This document shows positions 7,824-15,477 of a stretch of 20,495 bases of DNA, one piece after another (positions within the stretch are counted from its first letter, which is position 1; each line of letters opens with the position of its first letter). The notes under the pieces are model-generated. The model saw only the letters and a program-made list of their open reading frames with translations, made no database searches and was not told where the DNA came from. A program made the position numbers and the translations under genes. Origin of the DNA: Proteobacteria bacterium UBA1858 (lineage in GTDB: Bacteria; Pseudomonadota; Gammaproteobacteria; UBA4575); NCBI GenBank assembly GCA_002338385.1, contig DDIE01000043.1:16136-36630 (forward strand), given 5' to 3'.

Positions 7824-8221
7824 TTTTTTACTGCCTCGACGATAGTTTCAGGGACTGGACTGGGTGTGAACGAGTCACTATGCAAACATACTATATTGAC
7901 GTGCGCCATCACAATTAATTCACCCATATTATTTGTGATGACTTGATCCAAACTGATACTTGCTTTGCGGAGCTCCGTTACGTCCACGCCGACACTCAGC
8001 TGATCGTCCAGCCGCGCAGGTTTTTTGTATTCAATAGTGACTGCGCGCACGCCAAACAGCACACCCTGTTGTTGCCGGATCAAGTGTTGCTCGAAACCCA
8101 TCGCACGCAACCATTCGGTTCTGGCGCGCTCGAGAAATTTAAGATAGTGAGCGTAATAAACAACTCCTCCGGCATCAGTATCTTCATAGTACACCCGCAC
8201 TGGCCATTGAAACGGCGTCAT
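7814..8221 (-). CDS. ybgC: Acyl-CoA thioesterase YbgC, Tol-Pal associated
   Basis: YbgC is a small hot-dog-fold thioesterase of the 4-hydroxybenzoyl-CoA thioesterase type, almost always the first gene of tol-pal operons. It hydrolyses acyl-CoA in the cytoplasm and has been linked with phospholipid enzymes, though its link to Tol-Pal is still unclear. The catalytic motif YYEDTDAGGVVYYAHYLKF is complete, with Asp16 as the expected catalytic residue, followed by FLERARTEWLR. The length of 135 residues is typical. It starts 3 nt after the ruvB stop and overlaps tolQ, so ruv and tol genes may be one transcript. Confidence 0.95.
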   Translation of the reverse strand: MTPFQWPVRVYYEDTDAGGVVYYAHYLKFLERARTEWLRAMGFEQHLIRQQQGVLFGVRAVTIEYKKPARLDDQLSVGVDVTELRKASISLDQVITNNMGELIVMAHVNIVCLHSDSFTPSPVPETIVEAVKKCI

Positions 8222-8224
8222 TGT

Positions 8225-9271
8225 TTAGTCTCCAAATAGATCACTGTCGCTAACAGGTTGCTGGAGTTGTTGCGGAATAGGCAAGCCAAAGTGGCGATAG
8301 CAGTTCATGGTGGCGACACGACCACGGGGTGTGCGCATCAGAAAGCCATTGAGGATCAGAAAAGGCTCAATCACATCCTCAATAGTGCCACGCTCTTCCC
8401 CGACCGCGGCAGACAAACTATCCAAACCCACTGGACCACCATCAAATTTCTCGATTACGGCGAGCAGTACACGTCTGTCCATCTGGTCAAAGCCATGGTG
8501 ATCGACGCTCAGCATATCCAGTGCCCGATCAGCGATTTCTTTAGTGATTATTCCGTCAGCTTTGACCTGCGCATAGTCTCTCACACGGCGCAGGAGACGA
8601 TTAGCAATCCGCGGAGTACCGCGCGCGCGTTTGGCAATTTCCAAACTGCCCTCAGGGTCTAATTGAACCTCTAAAATACTCGCTGAGCGCGTCACGATAG
8701 TACTCAGTTCCTGATGAGTATAAAACTCCAAACGTTGGACGATGCCGAAACGATCGCGCAGTGGTGAGGTGAGTAGCCCGGCACGTGTGGTTGCGCCCAC
8801 TAGGGTAAACGGTGGCAAATCAAGTTTGATTGAGCGCGCGCTGGGACCCTCGCCAATAACAATATCCAGCTGAAAGTCCTCCATAGCAGGATATAGTATT
8901 TCTTCCACGACTGGACTGAGACGATGAATCTCGTCCACAAATAACACATCATGCTCTTCTAAATTGGTCAGGATTGCGGCCAAATCGCCCGCTTTCTCCA
9001 GCACTGGCCCCGATGTCTGGCGCATATTGACAGATAGCTCATTGGCAATAATGTGAGATAAGGTGGTCTTACCTAAACCGGGAGGACCAAAAATCAATAC
9101 ATGGTCGAGTGCTTCCTGGCGCTCACGTGCCGCGGTGATAAAGATTTCCATTTGCTCACAGACTGTGATCTGACCAGTATAATCGGCCAAACGTTTAGGT
9201 CGGATAGCGCGCTCAATAGCGCTCTCTTCACCATCCATAGTCTGTCCTTCAATGAGTCTTTCTGTGGTCAT
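8225..9271 (-). CDS. ruvB: Holliday junction branch migration ATPase RuvB
   Basis: RuvB is the hexameric AAA+ motor that drives branch migration of Holliday junctions together with RuvA. The 348 residues show the conserved RAIRPKRLADYTGQ entry, Walker A GPPGLGKTT at 62-70, Walker B LFVDEIH at about 110-116, the sensor region GATTRAG, the small helical domain, and the C-terminal winged helix with PRGRVA. A later ATG (residue 12) is possible as start, but the family often has this short N-terminal extension. ruvA lies 12 nt upstream and ybgC 3 nt downstream. Confidence 0.98.
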   Translation of the reverse strand: MTTERLIEGQTMDGEESAIERAIRPKRLADYTGQITVCEQMEIFITAARERQEALDHVLIFGPPGLGKTTLSHIIANELSVNMRQTSGPVLEKAGDLAAILTNLEEHDVLFVDEIHRLSPVVEEILYPAMEDFQLDIVIGEGPSARSIKLDLPPFTLVGATTRAGLLTSPLRDRFGIVQRLEFYTHQELSTIVTRSASILEVQLDPEGSLEIAKRARGTPRIANRLLRRVRDYAQVKADGIITKEIADRALDMLSVDHHGFDQMDRRVLLAVIEKFDGGPVGLDSLSAAVGEERGTIEDVIEPFLILNGFLMRTPRGRVATMNCYRHFGLPIPQQLQQPVSDSDLFGD

Positions 9272-9283
9272 GGGTGAATGTGA

Positions 9284-9880
9284 TCAGCTAAGGCTAGTTT
9301 TTAATGCCAAACGAATTAAATCTTCGCAGCGTTGCGCCTGATCTTGCACATTTTTGACCATTTTGATTGCGTCTGTTGATTTATAACCCAGTGCTATCAA
9401 TGCCGAGATGGCCTCGTCGAGCGCATGATCGGGCCCTGCTGCTGCAGCCATGGTTGCACTTCCTGCTGAAGTTTGATCGCCAGCCAGACGATCGCGCAGT
9501 TCTACCACCAGCCGCTCCGCGGTCTTTTTACCTACCCCTGGCAGTTTAACCAAAGCCTCAGTATCTGCCAGCTGAATACACTGTTTGAAACCATGCGCAT
9601 CCATGCCTGAGAGGATAGTGAGTGCCATCCTGGCGCCCACACCATTGACTTTCAGCAGGGTGCGAAATAGGGTTCGATCGGCGGTAGAGTGAAATCCATA
9701 CAGCGTTTGCGCGTCTTCGCGGACACTGAAATGGGTGAATAAAGTCACTTCCTGGCCACACTCGGGTAACTCATAAAACGTCGACATGGGTGCCTCAAGC
9801 TCATAACCCACACCTGCCACCTCAAGCATCAAAGCTGGTGCTTGTTTGGATAATAATATTCCTCGCAAACGTCCGATCAT
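9284..9880 (-). CDS. ruvA: Holliday junction DNA-binding protein RuvA
   Basis: RuvA forms tetramers that hold the four-way junction and load RuvB. The order of domains is clear in the 198 residues: an N-terminal OB fold starting MIGRLRG, two helix-hairpin-helix motifs (LLKVNGVGARMA and LVKLPGVGKKTAERL), a flexible Gly/Ala-rich linker at about 135-150, and a C-terminal three-helix domain (LDEAISALIALGYK) that contacts RuvB. The ATG at 9880 is fixed by the invariant N-terminus. It follows ruvC by 9 nt. Confidence 0.97.
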   Translation of the reverse strand: MIGRLRGILLSKQAPALMLEVAGVGYELEAPMSTFYELPECGQEVTLFTHFSVREDAQTLYGFHSTADRTLFRTLLKVNGVGARMALTILSGMDAHGFKQCIQLADTEALVKLPGVGKKTAERLVVELRDRLAGDQTSAGSATMAAAAGPDHALDEAISALIALGYKSTDAIKMVKNVQDQAQRCEDLIRLALKTSLS

Positions 9881-9889
9881 AACTAATCT

Positions 9890-10375
9890 CTAGGCGTGCT
9901 GGCGTGCATTGTTCAGACCAGTGTGAGCATGACACAGTGCAATAGCAATCGCATCTGCTTCGTCTTCTTGTAATTGTTTGCGCATGTTCAAAATTCTCAG
10001 CACCATGTGTTGAATCTGATCCTTACTCGCTGCACCGTAACCGACTGTGGCTTGTTTAACGGCTTTGGCACTATATTCATACACCGGCACACCCGCATTC
10101 ACGCAGGCCGTGATGGCCGCACCCCTGGCTTGACCTAGCTTCAATGCTGCACTGGCATTTTTGGACATGAAGACTTGCTCGATGGCCATTTCTTGCGGTT
10201 GATACTCAGTAATCAAATGGCTAATGCGGGTGAATATCTGGCCCAATTTTTGTGCCAGACTAGTGCTATCAAGCTTGAGATAGCCACTATGTAAGTGACG
10301 GCTCTGCTGACCGTTACTCTCTATTAGCGCGAAGCCAGTTCTTACCGAACCGGGATCTATGCCTAGTATGCGCGT
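9890..10375 (-). CDS. ruvC: Crossover junction endodeoxyribonuclease RuvC, start codon not identifiable
   Basis: RuvC cleaves Holliday junctions symmetrically. All acidic catalytic residues are readable: Asp in RILGIDPGS, Glu in MAIEQVF, and the two Asp of DEADAIA near the end. Homology runs from the Arg codon at 10372 (or Thr at 10375) to the TAG at 9890, about 160 codons, close to family length. The frame, however, has a stop (TAA, 10393-10391) and then GTT AAG TCA GAA TAC ACG CGC ATA CTA before the catalytic Asp, with no ATG, GTG, TTG or CTG. The first normal initiator in frame is a TTG at 10246, which would remove strand 1 and the first catalytic Asp. Either a rare start (ACG or ATA) is used, or the gene is damaged, or there is a sequencing error. 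The start given is arbitrary. Confidence 0.85.
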   Translation of the reverse strand, partial: TRILGIDPGSVRTGFALIESNGQQSRHLHSGYLKLDSTSLAQKLGQIFTRISHLITEYQPQEMAIEQVFMSKNASAALKLGQARGAAITACVNAGVPVYEYSAKAVKQATVGYGAASKDQIQHMVLRILNMRKQLQEDEADAIAIALCHAHTGLNNARQHA

Positions 10376-10385
10376 GTATTCTGAC

Positions 10386-11132
10386 TTAACTTAAATTCTC
10401 CAGTGCTTCATCTGGGAAGTCTGCATTTGAATAGACTTCCTGAACGTCATCCAACTCCTCCAAGACATCAATCAGACGGATGATTTTTTCTGCATCTTTG
10501 GTATCGACTGCGGCCAGAGTACTGGGCCGCATTGCTACCTCGGCCAGGTCAGCACTAAGACTTGCCTGTTCCAGTGCCTGTTTGACACTTAAAAATAGCT
10601 CTGGCGAACAGATAACATCGACCGAACCATCCTCATTATTGACAATATCGTCAGCGCCAGACTCAAGTGCAACTTCCATCAGCCGATCTTCATCCGCACC
10701 AGCCTGGTAGCTCAACACACCCTGCTTATTGAACATATAGGCCACCGAGCCACTGGTACCAAGATTACCACCCGCCTTGGTGAATGCGTGACGCACATCC
10801 GATACTGTGCGATTACGATTGTCCGTCAGACAGTCAACCAAGATGGCAGTGCCGCCCGGAGCATACCCCTCGTAGCGGATTTCCTCATACTCCATCCCTT
10901 CCAGTTCACCGGCACCGCGCTTGATTGCCCGATCAATCGTATCTTTGTTCATATTGGCGCCCAAGCCTTTATCCACTGCTAGGCGCAAACGTGGGTTCGA
11001 GCTCAGATCGGAGCCGCCCATGCGTGCGGCGACGGTTATCTCGCGGATCAGTTTAGTGAATATTTTGCCTCGTTTGGCATCTTGGGCTTTCTTCCGATGC
11101 TGGATATTCGCCCATTTACTGTGTCCTGCCAT
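10386..11132 (-). CDS. yebC: YebC/PmpR-family protein
   Basis: The 248-residue product is a YebC/PmpR/TACO1-family protein. Members have been described as DNA-binding regulators and, more recently, as ribosome-associated factors that ease translation of proline-rich stretches; which role applies here cannot be read from the sequence. The hallmark start MAGHSKWANIQHRKKAQDAKRGKIFTK and the EIRYEGYAPGG and NRNRTVSDVRHAFTK signatures are all present. It stands immediately before ruvC, as in E. coli and Pseudomonas, and its TAA lies at the expected ruvC start region. Weak GAAG precedes the ATG. Confidence 0.96.
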   Translation of the reverse strand: MAGHSKWANIQHRKKAQDAKRGKIFTKLIREITVAARMGGSDLSSNPRLRLAVDKGLGANMNKDTIDRAIKRGAGELEGMEYEEIRYEGYAPGGTAILVDCLTDNRNRTVSDVRHAFTKAGGNLGTSGSVAYMFNKQGVLSYQAGADEDRLMEVALESGADDIVNNEDGSVDVICSPELFLSVKQALEQASLSADLAEVAMRPSTLAAVDTKDAEKIIRLIDVLEELDDVQEVYSNADFPDEALENLS

Positions 11133-11182
11133 GATTGATAGACTTCATTAATGATCAGGGTGATTATTTTAACACTATGTTC

Positions 11183-11210
11183 GTGCGGCGTTATAGCGCT
11201 TACGCCACAC
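11183..11210. repeat. Hairpin between nudB and yebC
   Basis: GTGCGGCGT (11183-11191) and ACGCCACAC (11202-11210) form a 9-bp stem with one mismatch around a 10-nt loop, inside the 90-nt gap between nudB and yebC. No T run follows on the minus strand. It could slow transcription between the two genes or protect a mRNA end. Confidence 0.3.
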
Positions 11211-11222
11211 AGGCGCAATTTA

Positions 11223-11681
11223 TCAGGCTGCAGGCACCCAGCGTTGGATCGCTTCGGCATTGGTGTGTGATGTCGCCAGCTGAATCGCCTCCTCACGTGC
11301 TACCCAGCGATACTCGGTGTGCTCGCGTGGATCTAAAGCGACCGCTTGGCAAGTGTCCAAGGCCAACAGAAAAACATGTTCTTTATTATGGATTGTGTTG
11401 GGCGGATAACGATCACGCCAGATGGAATAAATCTCAAAATTCTGGCTGAAATTACAATTCACCAGCGTGTCGCCGTCTAACCCTGTCTCTTCTTTGAGTT
11501 CCCGTCGGGCGGCATGCTCAACTGTTTCTTCCCACTCCAGACTGCCTGTTACTGACTGCCAGAAATCCTCAGGAAACGCTCGATGTAACATTAGAACATG
11601 ACCAGTGAGACTATAAATCACGATTAAAACGGATTCTGGTCGCTTATAATTTTTATTTTCTTGCCTGAGTTGTGTCATCAT
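11223..11681 (-). CDS. nudB: Dihydroneopterin triphosphate diphosphatase NudB (Nudix hydrolase)
   Basis: NudB removes pyrophosphate from dihydroneopterin triphosphate in folate synthesis and also acts on dATP. The Nudix box GSLEWEETVEHAARRELKEETGL matches GX5EX7REUXEEXGU completely, so the enzyme should be active. The length of 152 residues and the start KRPESVLIVIYS agree with E. coli NudB, and in E. coli too nudB lies between aspS and yebC. Two tandem ATGs (11681, 11678) are possible starts; neither has a strong ribosome site. Its start lies only about 35 nt from the divergent TPR lipoprotein gene, so the two promoters must overlap or lie inside the opposite coding sequence. Confidence 0.92.
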   Translation of the reverse strand: MMTQLRQENKNYKRPESVLIVIYSLTGHVLMLHRAFPEDFWQSVTGSLEWEETVEHAARRELKEETGLDGDTLVNCNFSQNFEIYSIWRDRYPPNTIHNKEHVFLLALDTCQAVALDPREHTEYRWVAREEAIQLATSHTNAEAIQRWVPAA

Positions 11682-11716
11682 TACCCGTATCTAAAATTGA
11701 TTCTGAAGCCGTTTAT

Positions 11717-12478
11717 ATGCCTATGTATGCCAAATATAGCCTGATATTGTTACTGGCGAGTTATCTGTTTGCGTGCAACTCACAGCCCATTCGATCAGAG
11801 GTACAGACTCCTCAGGAAGATATTAATGCACTTGTCGCCAATAGTCTTGCATATGCTCAACGCGATGCACTTCCGCTGGCTAGGAGCACCATTGAGCGGG
11901 CCCTGATTAATGACCCCCAACACGTGGCTGCGAATAATGTGGCAGGCCTGATATATGGCCGCATGCGTGAGCATGATTTAGCCGTATTACACTTCAATAC
12001 CGCGCTGGCATCAGCTCCTGAAGATTATTCTACGCTCAATAATTATGCTAATTATCTGTGCGATAGCGGAGATAAATCCTCAGCCATAGAACTATTCCTC
12101 AGCGCAGCGGCAAATCACAGCAACCCAAATCAGGAGATTGCTTATACTAATGCTGGCCTATGTGCCATGCGTATCCCAGATACATCGGCTGCAGCAGAAT
12201 ACTTTATCCGCGCATTAAGTGTGCAAGCAGACAATCAAATCGCTCTGTTTCAACTGGCTAAAATAAATTACAGATACCAACTCGGTGAGCAAGCACTCGA
12301 CTACTTACTCCGCTATGCGCGCGAAAACAGCCATACCCCGGAAACACTCAAGCTAGGCATCCAAATCAGTCGTCTGAATAACAATCAGGCCCTGGCAGAT
12401 AATTATTTGAGTATGTTGCAGAATCAGTTCCCAGACTCTGCCCAATACCAATGGGCCCTGAGTAAGCGCCAGCAATAA
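11717..12478 (+). CDS. PilF/PilW-type TPR lipoprotein (type IV pilus biogenesis)
   Basis: The product is a lipoprotein of about 253 residues made of TPR repeats. The short signal peptide ends in a lipobox YLFAC, so it should be anchored in the outer membrane. The helical repeats (for example YSTLNNYANYLCDSGD and EIAYTNAGLCAM) run in the same order as in PilF/PilW, the pilotin that helps the PilQ secretin assemble, including the C-terminal LGIQISR and FPDSAQYQWAL. I chose the ATG at 11717, with GAAG 8 nt before it; the open frame extends upstream to a GTG at 11672 but that would bury the signal peptide. It is on the opposite strand to its neighbours and ends 4 nt before the aspS stop. The pilus role is by family. 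Confidence 0.8.
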   Translation: MPMYAKYSLILLLASYLFACNSQPIRSEVQTPQEDINALVANSLAYAQRDALPLARSTIERALINDPQHVAANNVAGLIYGRMREHDLAVLHFNTALASAPEDYSTLNNYANYLCDSGDKSSAIELFLSAAANHSNPNQEIAYTNAGLCAMRIPDTSAAAEYFIRALSVQADNQIALFQLAKINYRYQLGEQALDYLLRYARENSHTPETLKLGIQISRLNNNQALADNYLSMLQNQFPDSAQYQWALSKRQQ

Positions 12479-12482
12479 TCAC

Positions 12483-14264
12483 TTAAGCTGACTGTTTGGC
12501 TTTGGCCCGTAAGCGTAAGCTGAGTTCTTTAAGTTGGCGTTCACTCACTGCAGCAGGTGCGTCCGTTAATGGACACATTGCAGTTTGAGTTTTTGGGAAG
12601 GCCATCACGTCTCGGATAGAGTCACTGCCAGTCATCAACATAATCAGTCGATCCAGCCCAAAGGCAATACCCGCATGGGGTGGGCAACCATACTTGAGCG
12701 CATTGAGTAAGAATCCAAATTTGTCCTCAGCCTCTTGTTGAGAAATGTTTAGGACCTCAAACACCGCTTTTTGCATATCCTGACGATGGATACGCACTGA
12801 GCCACCTCCCACCTCTGTACCATTCAGTACCATGTCATACGCTTGCGATAAGCTCTCGCCAGGCTGCTCGAGCAGCTGTTGTGCCTGATCAAAATTTGGC
12901 GCAGTAAACGGATGATGCAGTGCATTCCAACGGCTGTCTTTTTCATCCCATTCAAACATCGGGAAATCAACCACCCACAGCGGTGCCCACTCCGCCTGTA
13001 ACAAATCTTGATCGATACCTAGTTTAACGCGCAAGGCACCCAAGGCATCGTTTACCACACTCGCCTTGTCCGCCCCAAAGAATAATAAATCTCCATCCTC
13101 TACTTGAGTACGCTGCATGATCTGAGTCACCACATCGTCAGGCAAGAATTTAAGAATAGGACTTTGCAGGCCATCGCGTCCTTTGGCGAGCGCATTAATT
13201 TTGATATACGCAAGTCCTTTGGCACCATAGTTAGCGACAAACTTGGTGTAGTCATCAATTTCTTTTCGGGTCAGTGCACTACCCTGTGGCAACTTCAATA
13301 CGGCTACGCGGCCCTTGGCGTCATTGGCCGGCCCGCTGAATACTTTGAATTCGACAGCACTCATCAGATCGGTGATATCGACCAATTCCAGTGCTATTCT
13401 TAGGTCGGGTTTATCCGAGCCATAGCGCTGCATCGCCTCAGCATATGCCATGCGTGGGAAAGGATCAGGCAGCTCGACACCCAGAGTATCCTTAAACGTC
13501 TGTCTAATCATGGCTTCCATCATAGGCATAATGTCCTGCTCACCCATGAATGATGTTTCAATATCCAACTGCGTGAATTCTGGCTGGCGGTCAGCCCGCA
13601 AGTCCTCGTCACGAAAGCAACGTACCACCTGATAGTAGCGGTCAAAGCCACTCATCATGAGTAATTGTTTGAAAATCTGCGGCGACTGAGGCAAGGCAAA
13701 AAAAGCACCCTCATGGGTACGGCTGGGCACGAGATAATCGCGTGCACCCTCAGGAGTAGCCTTGGTCAACATCGGCGTTTCGATATCCATAAACCCCTGT
13801 GCGTCCAAATATTGACGCAAGGCTGACACCACCTTGACACGCATCCGCATATTATCTTGCATGACGCTGCGACGCAGATCGATATAGCGATATCTCAGGC
13901 GCGCCTCCTCGTTGACATCTTCATCGTCCAACTGGAAGGGTGGCGTTTCCGCTGCATTGAGGACGGTCAAACCGGTAGCTAATACTTCTACCACACCAGT
14001 GGTGAGATCAGCATTTTCAGTACCCTCGGGACGCAGCCGCACACGGCCCTCTACCTGCAACACATATTCATTTCTAATTTGCTCTGCAAGCTGGAATATC
14101 TGTTCCCGATCTGGATCAAATACCACTTGCACCAGACCGGCACGATCGCGTAGATCAACGAATATCACGCCACCATGGTCGCGACGGCGATTCACCCATC
14201 CACATAAGGTTACTGTTTGGTCGAGATGTTGTTGAGTAACTTCTCCACAGTATTGGCTACGCAT
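12483..14264 (-). CDS. aspS: Aspartyl-tRNA synthetase AspS
   Basis: AspS charges tRNA-Asp. It is a class II synthetase of the bacterial type, 593 residues from the chosen start. The anticodon-binding OB fold covers about 1-110 (CGWVNRRRDHGGVIFVDLRD), motif 2 FRDEDLRADRQPEFTQ lies at 217-232, a GAD insertion domain lies about 290-420, and motif 3 GIAFGLDR at 532-539. An upstream in-frame ATG (14312) would add 16 residues, but the ATG at 14264 matches the family N-terminus MRSQYCGEV and has AGGA at a good distance. The presence of the full bacterial insertion does not by itself tell whether it also charges tRNA-Asn. Confidence 0.97.
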   Translation of the reverse strand: MRSQYCGEVTQQHLDQTVTLCGWVNRRRDHGGVIFVDLRDRAGLVQVVFDPDREQIFQLAEQIRNEYVLQVEGRVRLRPEGTENADLTTGVVEVLATGLTVLNAAETPPFQLDDEDVNEEARLRYRYIDLRRSVMQDNMRMRVKVVSALRQYLDAQGFMDIETPMLTKATPEGARDYLVPSRTHEGAFFALPQSPQIFKQLLMMSGFDRYYQVVRCFRDEDLRADRQPEFTQLDIETSFMGEQDIMPMMEAMIRQTFKDTLGVELPDPFPRMAYAEAMQRYGSDKPDLRIALELVDITDLMSAVEFKVFSGPANDAKGRVAVLKLPQGSALTRKEIDDYTKFVANYGAKGLAYIKINALAKGRDGLQSPILKFLPDDVVTQIMQRTQVEDGDLLFFGADKASVVNDALGALRVKLGIDQDLLQAEWAPLWVVDFPMFEWDEKDSRWNALHHPFTAPNFDQAQQLLEQPGESLSQAYDMVLNGTEVGGGSVRIHRQDMQKAVFEVLNISQQEAEDKFGFLLNALKYGCPPHAGIAFGLDRLIMLMTGSDSIRDVMAFPKTQTAMCPLTDAPAAVSERQLKELSLRLRAKAKQSA

Positions 14265-14323
14265 AGTTATTTTCCTGACAGTGTTGTTTTTCAGTGGTGT
14301 CCAACTGGACAAGGTGTGGGATA

Positions 14324-14953
14324 TTACGGAGTCGTTGTTCTTGAATCAACTTTTGAGTGATCATCTGTATTCGCGACTATGCCTAATGACATGACCAGTT
14401 TGAGCGCTGTTTCAATATCCATATCCAATTCCTTAGTATCTTCTTTGGGCACCACAATAATGAACCCCGAAGTAGGATTTGGTGTCGTCGGTACGAATAC
14501 AACAATCGAATCCTGCTCCATTTGGGATTGAATCTCCCTGGCTGCAGAGCCAGTTTGAAAACATAGGGTCCAAATTCCCTTGCGCGGATATTCGATCAGC
14601 AGTACTTTGCGAAACGAATGACTGCCTGTGGATAGGATGTTGGAGAGGATTTGTTTGACTGATGAGTAGACGGTTCGGACCAGAGGAATCCGTTCCAGCA
14701 ACGATTCCCATCCTTTCAAAAAACTTCGCCCAATCAAATTAGCGCCAATGACCCCCGTCAGGATCAATATTATAATCGCCAAAATCAGCCCAAAGCCTGG
14801 AATAGTAAAACCTAGCAGAGTTTCAGGACGCCACTCAACGGGCAGCAAGAGTAAAAGTCGATCCATTAAATCGAGCAGGAACTTGATGACCAGCACAGTG
14901 ATACCCAGCGGCACCCATACCAATAAACCTGCGACGAGATAACGACGAAACAT
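14324..14953 (-). CDS. DUF502-family inner-membrane protein
   Basis: This 209-residue protein belongs to the DUF502 family of unknown function. It has two membrane helices (about 5-30 and 48-72) and then a soluble domain with the family's conserved IPLVRTVYSSVKQ, FRKVLLIEYPRKGIWTLCF and FVPTTPNPTSGFIIVVP stretches. The location next to aspS is common in Gammaproteobacteria. It starts 18 nt after the FmdB-type gene and ends 59 nt before the aspS start, so it is likely cotranscribed with both. No enzymatic motif is visible. Confidence 0.9.
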   Translation of the reverse strand: MFRRYLVAGLLVWVPLGITVLVIKFLLDLMDRLLLLLPVEWRPETLLGFTIPGFGLILAIIILILTGVIGANLIGRSFLKGWESLLERIPLVRTVYSSVKQILSNILSTGSHSFRKVLLIEYPRKGIWTLCFQTGSAAREIQSQMEQDSIVVFVPTTPNPTSGFIIVVPKEDTKELDMDIETALKLVMSLGIVANTDDHSKVDSRTTTP

Positions 14954-14971
14954 GACCTTCAGCGTGGGTTG

Positions 14972-15217
14972 TTATTCTTGACTACCAGAGCTCTTACCAG
15001 AGCCGTGGTCGCTTTGGGTAAGATTCTTTTGCTTACTCGATTTGAAATCGGTTTCATACCAGCCATTGCCACTGAGTCTAAATCCGGCTGCAGACACGAC
15101 CTTCTTCAATGCCTCCGCATTGCATGAGGGACATGTTGTCAGTGGAGCATCGGCCATTTTCTGTAATGCTTCGTGTCGGTAACCACATTGTTCACATTGA
15201 TATTCATAAATAGGCAT
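14972..15217 (-). CDS. FmdB-family zinc ribbon protein
   Basis: A small 81-residue protein with a single zinc ribbon: Cys8-x2-Cys11 and Cys29-x2-Cys32 in the pattern MPIYEYQCEQCG and TTCPSC, followed by KKVVSAAGFRLSGNGWYETDF, the hallmark of the FmdB regulatory family. The C-terminal 25 residues are Ser/Gly/Lys-rich and probably disordered. The family name comes from a putative regulator of formamidase genes, but its general role is unknown. AGGGA precedes the ATG. It appears to be the first gene of the fmdB-DUF502-aspS unit. Confidence 0.9.
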   Translation of the reverse strand: MPIYEYQCEQCGYRHEALQKMADAPLTTCPSCNAEALKKVVSAAGFRLSGNGWYETDFKSSKQKNLTQSDHGSGKSSGSQE

Positions 15218-15477
15218 AACTGATCCCTAACCTGTCAAGTAATTTGAGTACATGTTTGCATGGTGAGGTGCGATCCTCAGAGAGTTTAAAGTGCAGAACG
15301 GCACAATAGAATTACACCAAAATATGATCTTATTGTGCTAAGCGTATGATAAAAAAGCAGTTTAGCTCATCACCCTGTACCTATGCCAGAGCATAATGGG
15401 CGCCGTCTGGCTATTCTAGCTATTTTAACAGGTCGGGAGTAGTATATTTTGTATTGATAACTGTGCGGAGAGACATG
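15218..15477. other. Divergent intergenic region with a long-arm dyad
   Basis: The gap separates the minus-strand FmdB gene from the plus-strand exported protein. It holds the dyad at 15301-15338 (own entry), an AT-rich stretch at 15341-15356, and a possible -10 TATATT at 15443-15448 for the plus-strand gene without a convincing -35. A 16-codon frame at 15346-15396 lacks a ribosome site. I see no RNA gene. Confidence 0.4.
15301..15338. promoter_or_regulatory. Perfect 8-bp inverted repeat GCACAATA...TATTGTGC
   Basis: GCACAATA at 15301-15308 and TATTGTGC at 15331-15338 are exact inverted copies, with half-site centres 30 bp apart, about three helix turns. The 22-nt loop is long for an RNA hairpin and no T run follows on either strand, so a regulator operator binding both half-sites is more likely than a terminator. 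No regulator can be named. Confidence 0.35.

Noticed and set aside
10386..10393. Programmed +1 frameshift joining YebC to RuvC
   Set aside because: A +1 shift at AGT TAA would read into the ruvC frame, but the slip (AGU to GUU) is poor, no stimulatory signal is seen, and both proteins are normally separate. It is not a supported answer to the missing start.
11672..11716. N-terminal extension of the TPR lipoprotein from a GTG at 11672
   Set aside because: It would place 15 polar residues before the signal peptide and overlap the nudB start; the ATG at 11717 gives a normal lipoprotein signal.
14265..14312. Longer AspS starting at 14312
   Set aside because: The extra 16 residues are not part of the family, and the ATG at 14264 has a good ribosome site and matches the conserved N-terminus.
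15346..15396. 16-codon open frame in the divergent region
   Set aside because: It has no ribosome site, no recognisable product and a length expected by chance.
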